From contig NC_081551.1 in the NCBI RefSeq assembly GCF_901000735.1, forward strand, positions 13,461,700 through 13,525,699: DNA of 64,000 nt. Reading direction: 5' to 3'. This DNA is from Corylus avellana. Lineage: Eukaryota; Streptophyta; Magnoliopsida; Fagales; Betulaceae. The translations under genes were made by a program, and so were the position numbers. The notes below the pieces were generated by a model that did not search any database, was not told the origin of the DNA, and was given only the letters and a program-made list of their open reading frames with translations. Position 1 is the stretch's first letter. The number at the start of each line of letters is the position of its first letter. Below, piece by piece: positions 46,421-57,332 of the stretch.

Positions 46421-47620
46421 CAGGAAGATCCAGTAAAGACCCCCCTCTCTCATAAGTCCACAAGTCAGGACACTGGGCTAGTCTATGCATATGTTGCTGA
46501 GGATATCAATGGAGCAAAGCAACCTCTTCAAGCCAATCCACTATACCTAAGTACCAAAAGAAAGTTGCAGCCGGATGAATGAGACGATATGAGATATGAA
46601 GCAATTGAGGACAACAAGCTCCATAAGAAAAGACCCAAGGACCATTATCACAGAAAGCATATCAAGAAGGCGTCCTATGAGGAATTGAAATTATCAACCT
46701 ATAAAGAAAGTCCTGTTCCTGCACCACCAAGGGCATTTGAGCCACATTCTGTGGAGCTCAAGTGCAGCTCTCCACATTAGAGACATTATAGTCACAAGTA
46801 GAAGCGTTTGAGCAATCCAGGAGCTCGAATGCATCTACTCAACACAGTGGTATTGAGGCCATTGAAGGCAGTACATTTTTTCCCCTCTTGTTTTTCATCA
46901 TATCAATTTCTTTACTTTACATGTGTCTCATTTATCCTTTGTGTTTCTTTTTCATTGGTGTATATTATGTATTCAGCAAAAAAAAAAAAAAACATTTTTT
47001 ACTTTCTATTACTAGGATCGATCGCAGCAAGTATGCGATCGTGCGCAGTAACCGAATGTTGGTTTTAAACATTCTGTTAGTGCGATCAAACGCACCTTGG
47101 GTGTGCTCAAGGGCACCTCAACCACACACGCACACCCCTGGCCGAATGCGATCGAGCTCACCATGTGTGCAATTGAGCACACTCGGACAGTAGGACACGT
47201 CACCTATTTTAGGTCACTTTCTCCCCTATTCCTTTCACACTCTCCTACGCCGTACAAGTCCCTATCACCTGCACTCACACGTCACCGGAGCACCACCACT
47301 TTCCCTCACCTCCAGTCGCCTTAAACACCACCACCACACCACATCTGCACTTGTACGGCCCCATTCTACCCTACAGCCACCACCTTCATCATATATCATG
47401 TTCTCCATTCCCATCGACCTCCTCAACTCCGACACCCCCCCACCTTCACTTTTCTTCTGAATTTTTAGCACAGTGTGGGTGTTTATCCACCCACATTTTC
47501 ACTTTGTGTTGGATTTTCTTATTTTTGCAGGGGGTTTTGAGCGGTGTTGCCTTGTGTTGCAAGTTTGGCCATCTCCAGCGCACACCAGGTGTTTGACAAA
47601 AGTCCCCAATCAAGCACAAA
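46421..47620 (+). other. Spacer in place of pol, with motif cluster
   Basis: No reverse transcriptase or integrase. A short Lys/Pro-rich frame (46589-46780) continues the post-protease region. An A run lies at 46980-46993. GATCGATCGCAG and GCGATCGAGCTCACC motifs cluster at 47013-47190. The last part (47220-47600) is C-rich with many CACC repeats and probably is the leader of the next ORF. Confidence 0.6.
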
Positions 47621-48745
47621 ATGCCAAGAACCCGTGCTTCATCCTCTCGGGGGTCCAAGGCCCAAGCTAGTTCTCCCCTGCCCACTTTTGAAGAGCAGGA
47701 GCTGCTGTTTGAGACCACCTTCACCATTCATGAAGACTTTCAAAACCATGAGGCGACTCAATGGGCAGTCACCGAGTTCAAGCGTCGGGGGCTCAATAAG
47801 CTGTTGAAGCCGGCCACCTCCACTACCTACCAGAAGCTGGTGATCGAGTTCTATGCCCGCCTATCCCATGATTACGACAGGCCGGTTGTCCTCTCTTCCA
47901 AGGTGCAAGGCCAAGTTGTTGACATGACACGAGCCGACATTGCCGCTGCCCTTCAATGCAATGATGAGCATCCTCCATAAACTGTACTTCTTGCCGAGCA
48001 ACCCCCTCAATACTATGTGGCAGAAATCATTGAGGACAAGTGCCAAGGGCAATATGCCGATGCCCATCATAATGCCAGTAGCCGATCCAAGCTACCTCAA
48101 CGGCTTTGGTTTGTGGACTCCATATTGCACCGTAATGCCTTCCCCTTAGGACACAAAACTCAGAGGCATGATCAATTTCTCCAGACCCTCTACGCCTTCC
48201 ACAAAGATGCCTGGTACTCCATTCCCAACATCATTTGGAACCAAATTCATAAATTTTGGAATGGAGTACACATTGGAGGAGCGGAGTCCACAAACTCATG
48301 GGGGTTGCCCTTCCCATACTTAATCACCTACATTCTTCAGAAAAAGGGCATCAAGAGTATCGCAGCTGATGAGCCAGTCACTACTACTCCAATATTTGGC
48401 ATTCGCCAATGGAGCAAGAGCTGCTCCCATATGCCCCGGGTACCCTTAGCACCAGCAGTTGGTGAAGAAGAGAGTGATGCTGAGCCAATGGCCAAAGATG
48501 AACCGGTAGCTGAGCTGGCAGCAACAGAGGAGGAGGAGGCCCCGATCATTTTTCAAGCCACACAGTACCGCTCCCTTAGTGAAGAGATTGCGGGCCTTCG
48601 GAGAGAGCTTGTTGATCAAAGAAGGGAGGCTCATGAAGATAAAACACTAATGGATCAACTATTAGCTGCCTTGGAAGAATTGATGCGATCCATACTTAGC
48701 CGTTTGCCACCACCATCTGGAGCATCTACTTCTGGACAGCACTGA
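47621..48745 (+). pseudogene. PF20167-type putative plant transposon protein (one stop)
   Basis: One reading frame of about 374 codons starting MPRTRASSSRGSKA is interrupted by a single TAA at 47978-47980. Conserved stretches are FKRRGLNKLLKP, IEFYARLSHDYDRPVV, LWFVDSILHRNAFPLGHKTQRHDQF and GAESTNSWGLPFPYLITYIL, followed by an acidic, Glu/Ala-rich tail and a coiled-coil-like end (EIAGLRRELVDQRRE). It matches what I know as the putative plant transposon protein family (PF20167), found in the env-like position of Athila-type elements. Its function is unknown. The homologue at 55991-56809 lies after pol, which supports that position. It is the best preserved ORF of this element. Confidence 0.75.
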
Positions 48746-49008
48746 GATGGGACCACCGTCTAGCTGAAGACGTAAAACTTAGCACTCATGGGAGGCATCC
48801 CATAGTTTATCCTTTTATTTTGTTTTGTTTAAATGTGTTTTAAGTTAATATTTTTATCTATCTTTAGTTTTGTTCCTTTTTACTTGTTTTTGTGTTTACG
48901 TATTTTGCAGGGACAAGTGTGCTTCACTTCAAGTTTGGGGGTGTGCTATGAGCCATGCTTTCCAAGATGATGTCGACCATCTCCCGGGTACACTCTTTCC
49001 TTTACTTA

Positions 49009-49241
49009 GAGCCTGTTTGAGATTGCATTTTAGGGTCCTAAAAGTGCTTTTAACACTCAAAAAGCCCATTTGAAGAAAAAAGTACTCGTTTGGTAAAAAA
49101 ATTAAAAGCGCTTTTAAGGGTCTAAAAAGCCTAAAAATGGCTAAAACGCACTTTTGGCCAAAGCCTAAAAATGAAGCTTTTGCCCAAAAGTTCTTTTTGA
49201 CTTAAAAGTTCTATTTCTCAAACGCAATCCTAAACAGACTC
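49009..49241. mobile_element. Tourist-like MITE (PIF/Harbinger type)
   Basis: 233 bp with inverted ends GAGCCTGTTTGAGATTGC and GCAATCCTAAACAGACTC, flanked by the 3-bp target duplication TTA (49006-49008, 49242-49244). The homologous place in the minus-strand element (about 16190) is an empty site. TTA/TAA duplications and GAGCCTGTTT ends are typical of Tourist MITEs. Confidence 0.85.
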
Positions 49242-50424
49242 TTAGACACATTGGGGACAGTGTGTCATTTAAGTTTGGGGGTATAGGCACACATGATTGT
49301 TCACACACTTTGTCCCAATTTCAAGTTATTTGTTTGTGTGTTTGTTTGTTTATTTGAAAAAAAATATAAAAATAAAAAATAAAAATTATGCATGTCATGT
49401 TTGCCCTAAAAAAAAAAAGAATTGTGGCTTGAATTCATTAGTAAGCTTAAAATTTTGAACACATGATCTGATGAGTGAATCTGTTAGTTTGGTTACTTGT
49501 TTAGGACAGTTGAAAAATCACATGTTTGATCTGATCACACAAGCACATTAGCACATAATTTGTGAGGTATGACATGAGGTTTGATATGTGTGCTTCTGTA
49601 TCTTGGATGAAATTGGATGACTTATTAGATGAACACTGTGGCATATACATTAAAAAAAATGAAATAAATGATCATTGATGGGCTTTTCACTGAGTAACTG
49701 GACCTCTTGCCCCAAAGCATTGAGTGTTCACGTCAAAATGTGAAATTTTTTTATTTGATCAATGTCATGGTTAGTTTGGTTTTGTAGCCTCTTTGACTCG
49801 AGTTAGTAGGTCCTTAGGAATGTCTCTACACCTAATGCCCTAAAACCATCTGGTTTGGGAGTCATTGACTTAACACTCACTACATGGGTCATGGGTCAGT
49901 TAGAAAGCTTAAGGGAACCAAACATTGTACAACCTGACCAAAAACAAAAAAGAAATATGCCAGGGTTGTTCATTCTAATCGGAATTTCAATGAATTTTGA
50001 GATATGGAGACATTACATATTGAAAAGATTTGGAAGTCTCATAATTTTGTGCTAATTCACTGTACACAATTTTCAAACTTGTGATGATTTAGCATGTCCT
50101 TTGTAAGTAATTGCACTTTGAGATTCTAATTCATTGTGAAGATGGAGTTCATCTTTTTAAGCTTGCTAATGAATGAAAATCATGATCTTAAAGTGATACT
50201 TTAATTTTTGGGATAACATGAACTTTGCATGATGTTTGTGGGTAACATTCCTGGAAAACCCTCACGAGACTTCACTCGTCCTCTAGGGAATTCCTAGATG
50301 TTTAAAAGGCTTGTTGCATACGCTAAATGCAATCGTACATTCCACGAAAGATGGATTTATCTTTTTGTTCTCTGTTTTTCACTTTTGTTTTTAGTTTTGT
50401 ATTGCTAAGGGACTAGCAATATGT

Positions 50425-50437
50425 AAGTTTGGGGGTA
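50425..50437 (+). promoter_or_regulatory. Polypurine tract of inner Athila-like element
   Basis: AAGTTTGGGGGTA directly precedes the 3' LTR. Confidence 0.8.
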
Positions 50438-50880
50438 TGTTAAGTGCTAAAATATTCATCTTTTCAGCCCTTAACTTACATGTTGTAATCCTTTAGTTTT
50501 AGTTAATTAGGTCATTTTAATTCATTTTTATGTTTTCCATACTTTTGTAGGCTTTTGGAAGAAAATGAAGTAAATCTAGAAGATTTGGNNNNNNNNNNNN
50601 NNNNNNNNNNNNNNNNNNNNNNNNNNNNNNNNNNNNNNNNNNNNNNNNNNNNNNNNNNNNNNNNNNNNNNNNNNNNNNNNNNNNNNNNTTTTATCATTAT
50701 CAACTTAAATCCAATCTCTTGTTTTATTTTACTCTGGGAATTGCTTTTAGACAAGATTCAGCAATCGTCGTGGGAATGACCCCGTATTTGCACACTATAC
50801 TACTGTGTTGACCTCGTGCACTTGCAAGTAAAACATCGAATTATTTGCCTATTAATTTAGTTAGGTAATTGTGAACAACA
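50438..50880 (+). repeat. 3' LTR of inner Athila-like element (collapsed at gap)
   Basis: The visible start (TGTTAAGTGC...) and end (...TTGTGAACAACA) match the 5' LTR, but about 900 bp of its middle are replaced by the N run. The terminal ACA is doubled compared with the 5' LTR. ATCCT at 50881-50885 follows. Confidence 0.85.
50589..50688. other. Scaffold gap (100 N)
   Basis: A run of 100 N inside the 3' LTR. By comparison with the 5' LTR the true missing length is near 1 kb. Confidence 1.
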
Positions 50881-50885
50881 ATCCT

Positions 50886-53800
50886 GCCTGACTCACTTTG
50901 GCTTTGAACACTTCCACACTGACCAGTACATTGATGAGGTTTGTCACTTGCTAGAGACAGCTGCCAACGCAGACTTTCATCCATGGAGAGTACCAAAGAA
51001 GCCCCTACCTATGACTTCAAGCGCTCCTCCCATTCCTTCCCTTGAGTCTCCACCAAAGCTTGGGTTAAAGCCACTGCCAAACAAGCTTAAGTATGCCTTC
51101 CTCAGATCTAACGACACCCAGCCAGTCATCATTGCTTCAGATCTACAAAGGACCAATAGGACAGTTTGTTAAAAGTGTTGAAGGAGCATAAAGAAGCTAT
51201 TGGGTGGACTGTAGCATACTTGAAAGGAATGAACCCCTCTATTTGTATGCACTGGATCCATTTAGAAGAAGGCGCTCGACCCTCCCGTGAGGCACAATGC
51301 CAGCTGAATCCCAATAAGAAAGAGGTAGTGATGAAGGAGGTTGTCAAGTTACTCGATGCAAGCATCATTTACCCCATCGCAAATAGCAAGTGGGTGAGCC
51401 CCACCCAAGTGTTTCCAAAGAAGTCCAGCATCACAGTAGTGGAGAACTCCATTGGTAACTTGGTTCCACAGTGCACAACCAAGGGATGGCGTGTCTGCTT
51501 TGATTACCGAAAGCTCAACTCCCACACTCAGTAGGATCACTTCCCGCTCCCCTTCATTGATTAGATCTTGGATCGTCTTGCTACGTAGAGCTACTATTGT
51601 TTTTTAGATGGATACTCTGGGTATAATCAAGTGGTTGTTGATCCCCAAAACCAAAAGAAGACAACTTTCACATGTCCCTTCGGCATCTTTGCTTACATAT
51701 GCATGCCTTTTGGACTATACAATGCACAGGCCACCTTTCAAAGATGTATGATGTCGATCTTCGCAAACATGGTGGAAAATTTTTTGGAAGTATTTATGGA
51801 TGACTTCTCTATTTTTGGTTCCTCCTTTGATACATGTCTCAATAATCTTTCTCTTGTGCTTCAACATTGCAAAGAAACTAATCTGATTTTAAGTTGGGAG
51901 AAGAGTCACTTTATGGTGCAAGAGGGAATAATTCTAGGCCACATAGTGTCCAAAAGAGGAATTGAGGTGGATCATGCCAAAGTTGAGCTGATTGAAAATC
52001 TACAGCCGCCTACTTCAGTGAAGCAGATTCGTTCCTTCCTCGAGCATGCCGTCCTTTATCGCCGTTTCATCAAACACTTTAGTAAGATTTCATGACCCTT
52101 GTGTAATTTACTTGCCAAGGACACTACTTTCCACTTTGATGATGCATGTTTAGTGGCATTTTATAAGCTTTGGTCTATGCTATCTTCTGCCCCCATCATG
52201 AAGCCTCCCAACTGGTCTTTGCCGTTCGAAATCATGTGCGATGCATTTGATTATGCTGTGGGTGCTGTGTTGGGACAGCATGAAGGCAAGCTTCCTCATA
52301 TTATTTACTATGCTAACAAGACTCTAATGGATGCTCAAGTCAATTACACAACCACTAAGAAAGAGTTGCTGGCCATTGTCTTTGCCTTGGACAAATTCCG
52401 CTCATATCTTCTGGGATCCGAGGTAATCGTCTAATCTGATCATGCTACTTTGCAGCATTTGCTGGCCAAGAAAGAAACTAATCCCTGGTTGATTTGATTG
52501 ATACTTCTTTTGCAAGAGTTCGGCATCGAAATATGGGACAAGAAGGGAACGGAGAATGTTGTCATTGACCACCTACCTCAGCCTATTCTAGTTCATGATT
52601 CCTTCCCGAATGAGAACCTATTTGAGATTACTTCAAGGGAGCCGCCCTGGTATATTGATATTGTCAACTATTTAGCCATAAGTCGGATCCCTTCTCATTG
52701 GTCCAAACAAGACAAGGACCGCTTCTTTAAGCAAGTCCGATCCTATTTTTGGGAAGATCTAGAGTTATTCAAGTACTATGCTGATCAGATAATCTGACGC
52801 TGTGTCCCTAAGAGTGAATTCAACAGTATTCTCACATTCTGCCATTCACTAGCTCTTGGAGGACACACTTCAATGCCAAGAAAACTGTAGCAAAAGTTCT
52901 ACAGAGCAGATTCACATAGCCTACTTTGTTCAAAGACGCCTATGAGTTTTGCCAGGCTTGTGAGAGATGCCAACGCCTTGGAGCTATGTCTTAGAGTGAC
53001 ATGATGCCACTGAAACCCATCCTAATTGTTGAAATTTTTGATGACTGGGGTATTAACTTCATGGGACCATTCCCACCATCTTCTGGGTCTGAGTATATTT
53101 TGGTAGGGGTGGATTATGTCTCCAAGTGGGTAGAAGCTGTGGCCACTAAGACAAATGATCACAAGGTCATGGTCAAATTCATCCAGGCAAATATTATTAG
53201 CAGATTCGGTACTCCCCGGCCATCATCAATGACGAAGGTAAGCACTCTTGCAACCGGTTTCTCAAAACCCTGCTCCTCAAGTACTCTGTCACACACAAAG
53301 TAGCCACTCCCTACCATCCTCAAACTAGTGGCCAAGGGGAAGTTTCCAATAGGGAGATCAAGCACATCCTGGAGAAAATAGTTAGGCGAGACCACAAGGA
53401 TTGGTCCTTGCACCTTAATGATGTACTATGGGCCTACCACATAGCTTACAAGACACCAATTGGAATGTCACCATACCGGATTTTTTATGGCAAGGCATGT
53501 CACCTTCCTAGGGAACTAGAACACAAGGCTCTGTGGGCAATCAAGCAGTTCAACTTCGACATGCAAGAAATCAGCTCCCACCGAAAACTTCAGTTGACAG
53601 AATTGGAGGAGCTACGCAATGATGCATACGACAGTGTCCGCATTTACAAGGAAAAGACAAAGGCATTTCATGATCGACATATTCTGCCCAAGTCCTTTGT
53701 ACCGGAATAGAAGGTATGGCTTTTCAATTCCAAACTCCGGCTCTTTCCTGGGAAGCTCCGCTCAAGATGGGATGGCCCTTTCATAGTCACGTCAGTGTCT

Positions 53801-53911
53801 CCATATAGCACTGTCGAATTACAGGACCCAAAGGACGGCACTTTGTTCAAGGTCAACGGTCAAAGATTGAAGCCCTGCATCCAGAACCTTGAGCCAGGTG
53901 GAATCTATTGA
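50886..53911 (+). pseudogene. Outer Athila-like element: pol (RT, RNase H, integrase)
   Basis: Domains in order: pre-RT linker (YIDEVCHLLETAA); reverse transcriptase from about 51180 with WRVCFDYRKLN, FLDGYSGYNQ, MPFGLYNAQATFQRCM and catalytic VFMDDFSIFG; RNase H (52240-52440) with MCDAFDYAVGAVLGQ; integrase zinc region (about 52800-52990) with CQACERCQRLGA; integrase core with [19 protein letters not shown], in which the first catalytic Asp is Asn, and [17 protein letters not shown] with the catalytic Glu; C-terminal KVWLFNSKLRLFPGKL. At least eight stops plus frameshifts (near 51150, 52800, 53220) break it. Many stops fit CGA or CAG changing to TGA or TAG, that is decay of methylated cytosines. 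No chromodomain is seen, as expected for Athila. Confidence 0.9.
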
Positions 53912-54034
53912 TTTCATGGATCTTGTCTACTCTTTATAGTAGACACTAATACACTAGGCTCGAGGGCACCTGCAGTGCGCTCGATCCCAGACATGGGCAC
54001 GCACTCGATCTCACCCTAGGTAGGATTGAGCACA
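53912..54034 (+). other. Outer element spacer after pol
   Basis: Non-coding, with TGCGCTCGATCCCA and CGCACTCGATCTCA motifs. It is interrupted by the solo LTR at 54040 and resumes at 55415. Confidence 0.6.
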
Positions 54035-54039
54035 GCTGC

Positions 54040-55414
54040 TGTTGTGCAAATTTTTATAACTCGTAAATGCACGAATCGATTGTAGTTTAATGGATTGCAA
54101 GTGCGAGGTCGATCCCACAAAGAATTGTATTCTTGAAAGAGGAATTTATATCTAAACTAATTAAATCCTAATCTAGTTCCAAAAGGGTTTTGATTTTAGT
54201 TTTGAAAATTAAAAGACTAAACATAAACTAAATAAACTAAGTAAATCAATAGATAAAGGCACTAAGGACACGGATCTACACTCACCAAATCATAACAACA
54301 TATTTTATATTCATCAATATTAATCCAAAGTTTTTACAATTTAAATCTTATATATGTTTTACTATGCTTGAAAGAGTTAATCAAAACCATCCCATGTATC
54401 CATTCATTGACCAATTCACAAGAGGAATCCAAATTTAATTGAAACACCAGATGTATCCGTAGAACAAATCACAAGGGATATCCAATTTTTATGAGTTAAA
54501 AACCAAGCAATCGATTATGTGAAATTATCCTAAATCATCAAGTGTATCCTTGAATCATAACAAGATATCCAAGAATCATGCCACATATTGAAAAGAAGTA
54601 AAACAATTGAAATAATAAACCAATAAAATCTGAATAATAAAAACTTACAATAAAGCAATGTTGTTCTTCATCAGTGAGGCTTCATCCCCAACCTTAGTTG
54701 AGAATTTAGCTCCACATGACTTATGAAACTAAAACCTAAACCTAAAGAAAAACTAAACTAAAAGAAAAGCTGTAGATTACATTCTGTCTCAAAAATTGTA
54801 TCCCAAAACTAGTCTCTGGAATTCTCTATCCTTTTTCTTGAATGCAAAGAAGTCTATTTATAGGCTTAGGGAAGTCCTAGAATCCCAAGTAAACCTAGAT
54901 AATCCGGAGGTCTGTCTCCCAATCAAAATAGAAGTCTGAAATCGAAATAGGATTCGTCTAAATTTGTGTCCTTTTATTGCGGGGCGATTTTGGCATAGTA
55001 ACCATCCGAATTAGGAAAATTCTCTTTCACAATGAATTATAGTATTTTCAGTTAGCTTTCTAATGCCGCTTGAATCACTTCAATTCAATATTGGAGTGGA
55101 AAGTTATGATCAAAATACTAAGACATGTACAGAATCTGAATTTGAATCCAATCCGAAATCTTATCCAATCTGATCTTTAATCTGATTGAACCTTTTTCTT
55201 AGATTTGGTTAAACTTAACCACATCATCTAGGTCTTCTCAAAGTATGCTTTCTTCCAAACTTTGCATTTTTCTCTTTAAAGCTGTAGTTTTTCTTCAATG
55301 ACCTACAAAATACTAAAAACACAAAACTAACACAAAACATTAAATAATGACACATCTAAAGGATTAACTAATGTAAATAAAGGGGTCCAAATATGAAATA
55401 TTTGGCACTTATCA
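54040..55414 (-). mobile_element. Solo LTR, Athila-like, minus strand
   Basis: 1375 bp from TGTTGTGCAAATTTTTATAA to GGCACTTATCA on the plus strand, flanked by perfect target duplications GCTGC at 54035-54039 and 55415-55419. No internal region. It is related to, but clearly distinct from, the LTRs at 13442-14936. It lies between pol and the PF20167-type ORF of the outer element. Confidence 0.9.
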
Positions 55415-55419
55415 GCTGC

Positions 55420-55990
55420 CCACAACTGTTTAGTAGCCCTGCACGAGTACGCTCGAGCGCACCAACTCCCATGCACCCTTGTGAGCACGAGCGCACCATC
55501 ACCCACTACACATCTCTGCCCAAGTGCGATTGAGCCCACCTGACAGTATGCTCGAACGCACTCGTTCAAAGGCCTCACGTGACCTTTTTAGGTCAACTTT
55601 CCCCCATCCCCCTCATTTCTCCCCTATGCCATGACTCCCCTAGACCCTCTTCTCTTCATGCATAGCACCACCCAGCACCTCCACGACACTTCTCCACCAC
55701 CACTCACCACCATACTCCGCCACAACACATCCACTGCACCACCGCACCCAACTTTTCCCCATTCTCCCTTCCACACTTTTCCTCCCCCATTTCTCCCATT
55801 TTCCCCCATTTCCCCCACTTTTCTCTGTTGAAAAGCAATTTGTGGGTGCCTTTCCACGCATGGATTGCTTCTGTGTTGGATTTTACCTATTTTGTAAGGG
55901 GTTGGGTGGTTGTCTAGGGTGATTTTGCAACCCATTGTTTTTGGAACTGCACGCCAATTGCTCAACAAAATTCCTGAACCAATTCAAAAG
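55420..55990 (+). other. Outer element leader before PF20167-type ORF
   Basis: Non-coding. CGCTCGAGCGCACC and GCTCGAACGCACT motifs lie at 55440-55570, followed by a C-rich CACCACC stretch (55620-55830), the same arrangement as 47013-47600 in the inner element. Confidence 0.6.
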
Positions 55991-56809
55991 ATGCCTAGGA
56001 TTCAAGCTTCATCATCTCGGTCCTCCAGAGCACGGGCCACCTTCTCCAGAGCCCAGGCCACATCCTTTTAGCCCACTTTTCAGTAAAGGAAGCTAATTCT
56101 AGAGATCACATTTGCACTCCGAGCCGGCTTCAAAACTTTTCAAGCCACAAGGTGGGTGGTCAAAGAATTCAAGCACCGCGGGTTGAAGAGGTTGTTCAAA
56201 CTAGTCAACTCCACCACCTACGAGCGCCTGATCCGGTTATTCTGTAAAAATCTTACCTTTGACTACAATCGGCCAAGCATCCTCTCCTCATCCATTGATG
56301 GCATTGACATTGAGGTAACCACTGCGAACATCGCCACTACCCTTAAGTGCCATATTGAGTGCCCCCCGATAGAAGATCAGTTTGCAATTTTTCCCTCCAT
56401 GTTGTATGTTTCAGAGATCAATGAAGACATGTGTGAGGGACGCTACACCGATGAACACTGCAACTGCACCAGCAAGGCCAAGCTGCCTCCATAACTCTGG
56501 CTCGTGGATTTTGTCCTGCATCACAATGCGTGTCCCTTGGAACACAAAACTCATAGACGGGACCTCTTTCTCACTGCACTCTATGCCTTTCATAAAGATT
56601 ATTGGTGCTCCATTCCTAATATCATCTAGAGCCAGTTGCACAAGTGTTGGGACAGGGTGCATTTATGCGGCGCTGAGAGTACCAACTCATGGGGATTACC
56701 CTTCCCGTTTCTCCTCACTCACGTACTTCGGAAGAAGGGCATTAAGGGCACTCCCGTGGATGGACCCATCATCAATCACCCACAATTTGGCAGGATCCAG
56801 TGGAATTGA
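55991..56809 (+). pseudogene. PF20167-type putative plant transposon protein (decayed)
   Basis: One frame from ATG 55991 (MPRIQASSSRSSRA) aligns with 47621-48745: FKHRGLKRLFKLVNSTTYERLI, LTFDYNRPSIL, INEDMCEGRYTDEHC, LWLVDFVLHHNACPLEHKTH and GAESTNSWGLPFPFLLTHVL. Stops lie near 56068, 56092, 56492 and 56627, and the acidic tail is lost. It follows pol, so in this family the ORF occupies the env-like place. Function unknown. Confidence 0.75.
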
Positions 56810-56814
56810 AGCTA

Positions 56815-57332
56815 CTCTCACATGCCATGATCTACTCCTCTTCAAATCTTTAAGCCTTCAAGAAGTATTTACTGAATTTTAGCTCTAGGTAGCAGTGTAT
56901 CTTTCTTCAATGTTTAGAGGCTTATTTATAGGGATTAGAAGAACCCAGAAGCCCTAGAAAAATCGTACGTCAGTCTCCCAGTCCAAGTAGGAGACTGAAA
57001 ACCCAATCCATGGTAGAAAAAGACTATTGATGTGTGTTGTATGCCCGAGTTCGATCAAGAGCATGTGTGCTCGAGCTTAGGCACCTGCACTCGAGCCCTT
57101 TTGCTTATGCGCTCAAGTGCATATGCGCTTGAGCCCTTGGCTAGTGTGCTCAATCCCATGGCTGCTAGCATGCTTCCAAAGTATCCTTTAAGCCCAATTT
57201 CCATTGGAATTCTTGCATCTTTCATATAAAACTCTAAAACACGAAAACAAAACAAAATTAAACAAATAACAACGCTAAGGAATTAATTAACATATGTTAG
57301 TTAAGGGGTTTGAATGTGCAACAAATCTTGCA
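56815..57332 (-). repeat. Athila-like LTR fragment, minus strand
   Basis: Resembles the 5' half of other LTRs here when read on the minus strand: a TTAACTAACATATGTTAATT stretch near the LTR start, then CGAGCGCAT-type motifs (57046-57160), then a TATAAATAAGCCT box near 56920. It ends abruptly at about 56815, beside the PF20167 pseudogene. No target duplication is found. Confidence 0.6.

Larger units (their letters stand above)
48746..50437 (+). other. Conserved 3' untranslated region with repeated purine tracts
   Basis: Three AAGTTTGGGGGT motifs lie at 48931, 49271 and 50425; only the last abuts the LTR and is the working polypurine tract. The CATGGGAGGCATCCCATAG palindrome (about 48788-48806), the TTTGGGGGTGTGCTATGAGC stretch and the CACATTGGGGACA stretch recur in the element at 13442-19875. 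No ORF of note. A Tourist-like MITE sits at 49009-49241. Confidence 0.75.
42533..50880 (+). mobile_element. Inner Athila-like retrotransposon without RT or integrase
   Basis: LTRs at 42533-43884 and 50438-50880 (the latter with a gap), tRNA-Asp primer site, purine tract and ATCCT target duplications define the element. Its genes are gag (broken), protease (broken), and a PF20167-type ORF. There is no reverse transcriptase, RNase H or integrase anywhere between. It lies inside the pol gene of the outer element: leaving out the element and one ATCCT copy brings the flanking pol frame back into register. Confidence 0.92.

Noticed and set aside
47265..47807. Several overlapping Pro/Thr-rich and Cys-rich frames
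   Set aside because: Shadow frames of the C-rich leader and of the PF20167-type ORF.
47621..48745. Reading the PF20167-type ORF as an independent DNA transposase or captured host gene
   Set aside because: The same ORF occurs after pol in the outer element (55991), so it is a regular part of this LTR element family.
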